Shown here: one piece after another, positions 60,214 to 64,000 of the stretch
Position numbering within the stretch: position 1 is the stretch's first letter
Layout of the letters: every line of letters begins with the position of its first letter
Origin: Garcia nutans
Taxonomy: Eukaryota > Streptophyta > Magnoliopsida > Malpighiales > Euphorbiaceae
NCBI GenBank assembly: GCA_947685225.1
Contig: CANTUV010000012.1
Coordinates: 4,774,001-4,838,000 of the forward strand
Reading direction: 5' to 3'
Length of the DNA: 64,000 nucleotides
Translations under genes and position numbers: made by a program
Notes under the pieces: model-generated
Told to the model about the DNA's origin: nothing
The model's input: the letters and a program-made list of their open reading frames with translations, nothing else
Database searches by the model: none

Positions 60214-60421
60214 TGGAGTCATCTTTTAGTTTTAGACTACTATTTCTACTTCTAGCTTTCCAGGCCTTAAATTGGCTATGAAAATACATGGTATTCTGAT
60301 CACCAATTGAACCCACAACATTCTAGACTTTTGTCTATAAAATTTCTCCTCTTGCTAAAGTTTGGTTCAAAGGGTCTTTCTGTAATTTTTGTGGAAGATC
60401 TAACCTTTCTATATAATCAAT
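60214..60421 (-). pseudogene. LINE segment between endonuclease and RT
   Basis: The minus strand reads DYIERLDLPQKLQKDPLNQ, then GDQNTMYFHSQFKAWKARSR, matching the conserved GDxNTKFFH segment that precedes RT in plant LINEs. One stop is present (near 60336). It is continuous in sense with 48640-50345 once the insertions are removed. Confidence 0.78.
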
Positions 60422-60950
60422 AACTAGGGGTGTTCATCAAACTCGGTAAACTAAGTAACCCAGCCCAACACGGCCTTACCCAACCGGGTTGGGCAGGGTT
60501 AAAAGATGCTCGGCCTAAATTTTAATTTTTTAAAAATTTCGGGTCTGTATTTGGGTCCGAAGAAATTTTCTTCTGGTTAACTCTGCAAACCCGAGATAAT
60601 ATATTTATTATTATATTTATTATGTTTTATAATAATATAATTTATATAATATTATATATATTATATAATATAAAATAAATTATATTTTAATTATAATATA
60701 TATTATATTGTATGATGTATTACTTATATAATATAGATTATAATTATATATTAATCAAATTATATATATTATAAAACATAAAATGTGTAGTATATTGTAC
60801 AAAAATTAAAAGAAAAAATGCAAAAAATGCATATAAAAAGAAAAAAGAAAAACCCGTTTGGCCTGACTAACCCAAAGTAGCTCAGCCCGTTTGGGCTAGG
60901 GTCAGGTATGGACCAAAATTTTTTACTCGAAGTGTACTCGGGCCCATCTC
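60422..60950. mobile_element. Second GC-ended MITE-like insertion
   Basis: Starts TAGGGGTGTTCATCAAACTC, followed by CCAACCGGGTTGGGCAGG. It has a pure TATATAAT core (about 60600-60780) and a GC-rich end GCCCGTTTGGGCTAGGGTC. This layout is common to a plant non-autonomous family beginning GGGGTGTTCA. No target duplication could be fixed. Confidence 0.55.
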
Positions 60951-60954
60951 ATAT

Positions 60955-61395
60955 TGACCAAAGCTCTTTTTAATCGCCTTCATATTCTATTGTTGCCTCT
61001 TAATTATTGGTCCATACAAAAGAAGCATCCTTTGGATCTCAATTTTATTAGGCCTACATCCTCTAAGTACTATTTAAAACATTCATTCAAATCCACCAGG
61101 TTTCCTCCCATCGTCTCCTAATTTCTGCATATTGCATTGAAGTCTCCTTGAATTAGCCATAACTTTTGAACGCAAGAAGCCACTTGGAAAGAAGAGTCCC
61201 ACAGGACCTTTTTTTTCTCACAGTGTTTTTGCCACAGATCACTAACCAGTCAAGTACCAATTTATCCATATGAACTTTTTAATGGATCATTTGATCATTT
61301 ATCAAATAGGAAGATACTAGAATGACTTTTAAGTTGAAGATAATCCAACTTAGCCCCAGCTCGGCTTCTTTGTAATTAGATATAAATTCTAGTTA
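60955..61395 (-). pseudogene. LINE endonuclease fragment
   Basis: The minus strand reads LWLIQGDFNAICRN with the GDFNAI motif of apurinic-type LINE endonuclease, then GGNLVDLNECF and CFFCMDQ in shifted frames, and upstream an LGWIIFNLKVILVSSYLI piece. Stops and frameshifts are frequent. It is the most upstream part of the broken LINE. Confidence 0.72.
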
Positions 61396-61863
61396 ATCAC
61401 TGTTAAGCATTTGTATACCTTATTTAAATTACATTTTCAAACTCTAGTCTCGAAAATGCCTAACCCAACCAACTTTTGTTCCTCAATTAGAGATTTAGAG
61501 ATAAAATATGAATTGTTAAGTTATTGGATGCTATGTTAAATATTGATTGTTAAGTTTGTATTAAGATGGTTGTAATGTTGAATTAGCTTGCATTGTAATG
61601 CTTACCTTCCCCTTTTAGTAGGTTGGGAATTCAAAAGCACAAAGAATGGATGCATGGTTGCATAAATTTAATATTTTTATTCTTCTCACTTTAATTTTTA
61701 TTGCAATTTGTATATTTTGATGTTGAATTATATATTTTTGATTTGTAGTTATAAATAACTATATGATCTTTTATGTATTTACATGTAAAAGGAAAATAAT
61801 AACTATGAATGATTGTATGAATTTTTGTGCTTAACTACATGCAAAAGGAGAATTACTGAAAAG
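61396..61863. other. Spacer left of the hAT element
   Basis: AT-rich, no feature recognised. Confidence 0.35.
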
Positions 61864-64000
61864 CATGGTTATAAAAACCGAACCGGACCGGCCGGTTCAA
61901 CCCGATTTTCCGAGAACCGACAGCCCTTTCGGTTTGGTTTAACTATAAAAACCAGTTTATATGAAAAACTGGATAAAATTTAAAAAACCGGGTAAAACCG
62001 GTAAAAATCGAATTTTACATTAAACAGGTTAAAACCGAATTTCTAGGTAACTCTTCTTGTGCCGTTCGGTTTCCTAAACCTAATTTGATTTCATATTCAC
62101 GCACGAGAGTCAGACAGTCTCCCACCTTCAATTGCTCTGTTTCCTGGTATTTTTTCTTTAATCTTCTGTTGTACTTTTAAAGTTATGATTATGAATTGTT
62201 AGCTATTCGTTTTCTATTATCATTCACTTCACCTTTTCTTAATTTTTTATTGTTTAACAACTGTGGGAAGCTTTAAAATAGATAAGGACAAAAGCTTTCT
62301 TTTTTTGTCCTTTATGATTATTGTCAATGTGAAATTCAAGAATAAGAAAGTGCTTTCCAACATATATTATATATATAATTGTTTATTATGAGAAAGTGCT
62401 TCCCTCTTTTTTGTCTTCTCTGCAACGTGTATATATATATATAATGTATCTACAACTTTATGAGTAGCATAGTGTGGTTCTTGTTTGTGCTTTTTGTCTA
62501 TGTAGAGTACATGTATGAGATTGATATGGTGGATGCAACATCATTGCAGTCTATATATTTGTGAATGCAAAAATTAGAGCATTTATTTTGACTATATATG
62601 TATTTGTATTTGATTGAATTTTGACGACTTTGATTTTGTTTGATTGAATATGTATTTGTATTTGATAATAGTAAATTAATGTTGCGTTGAAATTGTTTGG
62701 ATTTAATTATTGTATTTTATTATTTATTAGGAAATTATGGAAGATCAAAATCAAGAACAATTTGAAAATCAATTTAATAAAATAAACTCGGTCACATCAA
62801 TTCGGCAAAAAAAGGATTTAGCATGGAAATATGTCATTGAGGGAACAAATGCAGAAGGAAGGAAGATATATATATGCACCTTTTGTCAGAAGCAAATTGC
62901 TGGTGGAGGAATTACAAGGATGAAGGAACGTCTTACGGGCACTAAAGGAAACATTGATCCATGCAAGAAAGTCTCAGCAAAGGCTCGTTTTGAAATCAAA
63001 AGCGCAATGGATGCTTATGCAAAAAAAGCTAAGGAGAAGAGAGGAGAGGAAACATTTGACCTTACAGTGGATGAAGAGAATGATACTCAAGCTATTGGAT
63101 CTCAAAAATCAATGCAACGAGAAAAAGGAAGGCTTCAAGCTCAAGCATTGAATCATTCTTCAAAACAAGTGTGAGTAATTCTTCTCAACCTAGCATCAAG
63201 GCATGTTTGCAAAGTAAAGAAAAATGGCATGATACTGACTTAGCTATTGCATTGTGGTTTTATGATGCTTGTATTCCTTTCAATGCTTGTAACTCTCCTT
63301 ATTTTCAACAAGCAATCGATAAAATAGCTAGTATGGGTCATGGGTATAGACATCCTACTTTTCATGCTTTGCGTGTAAATTTATTGAATGATTCTAAGTT
63401 GCATGTGAAGTTGATAGTTGATTCGTTGAGAAGTACTTGGAGTGAAACTGGATGCACTATTATGGGAGATGGATGGACGGACACTAGACAAAGATCGTTG
63501 ATTAATTTCTTAGTCTATTGTCCAAAGGGAATTTCATTTATTAAATCTGTTGATGCTTCTGATATTTATGCCAGTGCGGATAATTTGTGTAATCTTTTTG
63601 CTGAAATTGTTGAATGGGTTGGTCCGAGCAATGTGGTGCACATGGTAACAGATAATGGAGCTAATTACAAAGCTGCAGGTGCTAAACTTATGGAGAGATA
63701 TCCTTCTATTTATTGGTCTCCATGTGCAGCTCATTGTATTAATTTGATATTCAAAGATGTTGGAGAGATGCCTATGGTGCAAGATTTGACACTTCTTGCT
63801 TCTAAAGTATCTGTATTTGTTTATAATCACAAGGCAACTCTAAATTGGTTAAGAAAGAGACCTGGTTGGAAAGAGATTATTCATCCTGGAGCTACTCGTT
63901 TTGCCACTACTTTTATTGCATTACAAAGCTTGCATGAGCACAAAGATGATTTGCAAGCTATGGTAATTAGTGCAGAATTCAAGCAATTTTTAAAATTAGA
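61864..64000 (+). mobile_element. hAT transposon, 5' part (runs past the window)
   Basis: Starts near CATGGTTATAAAAACCGAAC. The first 180 bp are dense in AAAACCGG/ACCGGTT words, the usual subterminal composition of plant hAT elements. A probable leader intron ends at ATTTATTAG just before the transposase start. The right end and target duplication lie outside the window, so the exact left terminus is provisional. Confidence 0.75.
62737..64000 (+). CDS. hAT transposase (BED finger, DUF659), partial and frameshifted
   Basis: Cut-and-paste transposase of a hAT element. From 62737 the first frame (145 codons, to 63174) has an N-terminal BED-type finger: CTFCQKQIAGGGITRMKE, ending NIDPCKKV. The histidine usually found in the KEHL position is arginine. 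Near 63118-63126 a one-base insertion in an A-rich run shifts the frame. The downstream frame is then open to the window end and holds CLQSKEKWHDTDLAIALWF, the DUF659 core GDGWTDTRQRSL, VTDNGANYKAAG and CAAHCINL, with the catalytic-type aspartates in place. The C-terminal dimerisation domain would lie past 64000. The start codon follows an acceptor-like TTTATTAG. The absence of other stops suggests recent activity or a sequencing error at the shift. Confidence 0.88.

Overview
This is a repeat-dense, AT-rich plant nuclear segment, most likely from a eudicot. The evidence is a three-exon plant dihydrodipicolinate synthase gene with a plastid-type N-terminus, captured fragments of plant CDC48, REF6 and ARIA genes, and plant lineages of Ty3/gypsy, Ty1/copia, LINE, CACTA, MULE and hAT elements. 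The species cannot be fixed from the sequence alone. I saw no rRNA, tRNA or organellar genes.

Layout. 1-2115: end of a Ty3/gypsy-type LTR cut by the window edge. 2116-2625: degenerate tandem repeats. 2626-28338: one large Tekay/Del-like, apparently non-coding LTR element. Its 5' LTR (2626-3853 plus 17408-18913) is split by an Athila-like element (3854-17407, TSD GTTAT). That element is itself split by a CACTA transposon (7461-14155, TSD TCT). The CACTA carries pieces of at least three host genes: the CDC48 5' end, REF6 JmjC-region exons and an ARIA exon. The internal region of the large element (18914-27098) holds two solo LTRs: an inverted Athila-like one (20478-22489, TSD ATTGG) and a relative of the host LTR (23205-26077, TSD AGTTA).

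28339-32500 is the only ordinary genic island. It has a foldback hAT-type MITE (28543-28997) and the DHDPS gene on the minus strand (30046-31987, three exons, 362 residues), with a CRE-like bZIP site and a 112-codon reading frame just upstream of its start codon.

32497-41925 is a decayed Ty1/copia element with a solo gypsy LTR (35033-37894, TSD TATTT) inserted between gag and pol. 41926-48639 holds wrecked fragments: LINE RNase H, a MULE transposase with an internal duplication, a roughly 120-bp tandem array and a hAT C-terminus. 48640-61395 is a minus-strand LINE broken by two GC-ended MITE-like insertions. The first of these was hit by an Ogre/Tat-like gypsy element (50600-59484, minus strand, TSD TATAT) that has gag but no pol and carries three back-to-back tandem arrays. 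61864-64000 begins a hAT transposon whose transposase is open to the window end except for one apparent frameshift.

Only DHDPS looks like a working host gene; it acts at the first committed step of lysine synthesis. The most notable structure is the multi-gene-capturing CACTA (Pack-CACTA) inside the doubly nested retrotransposons.
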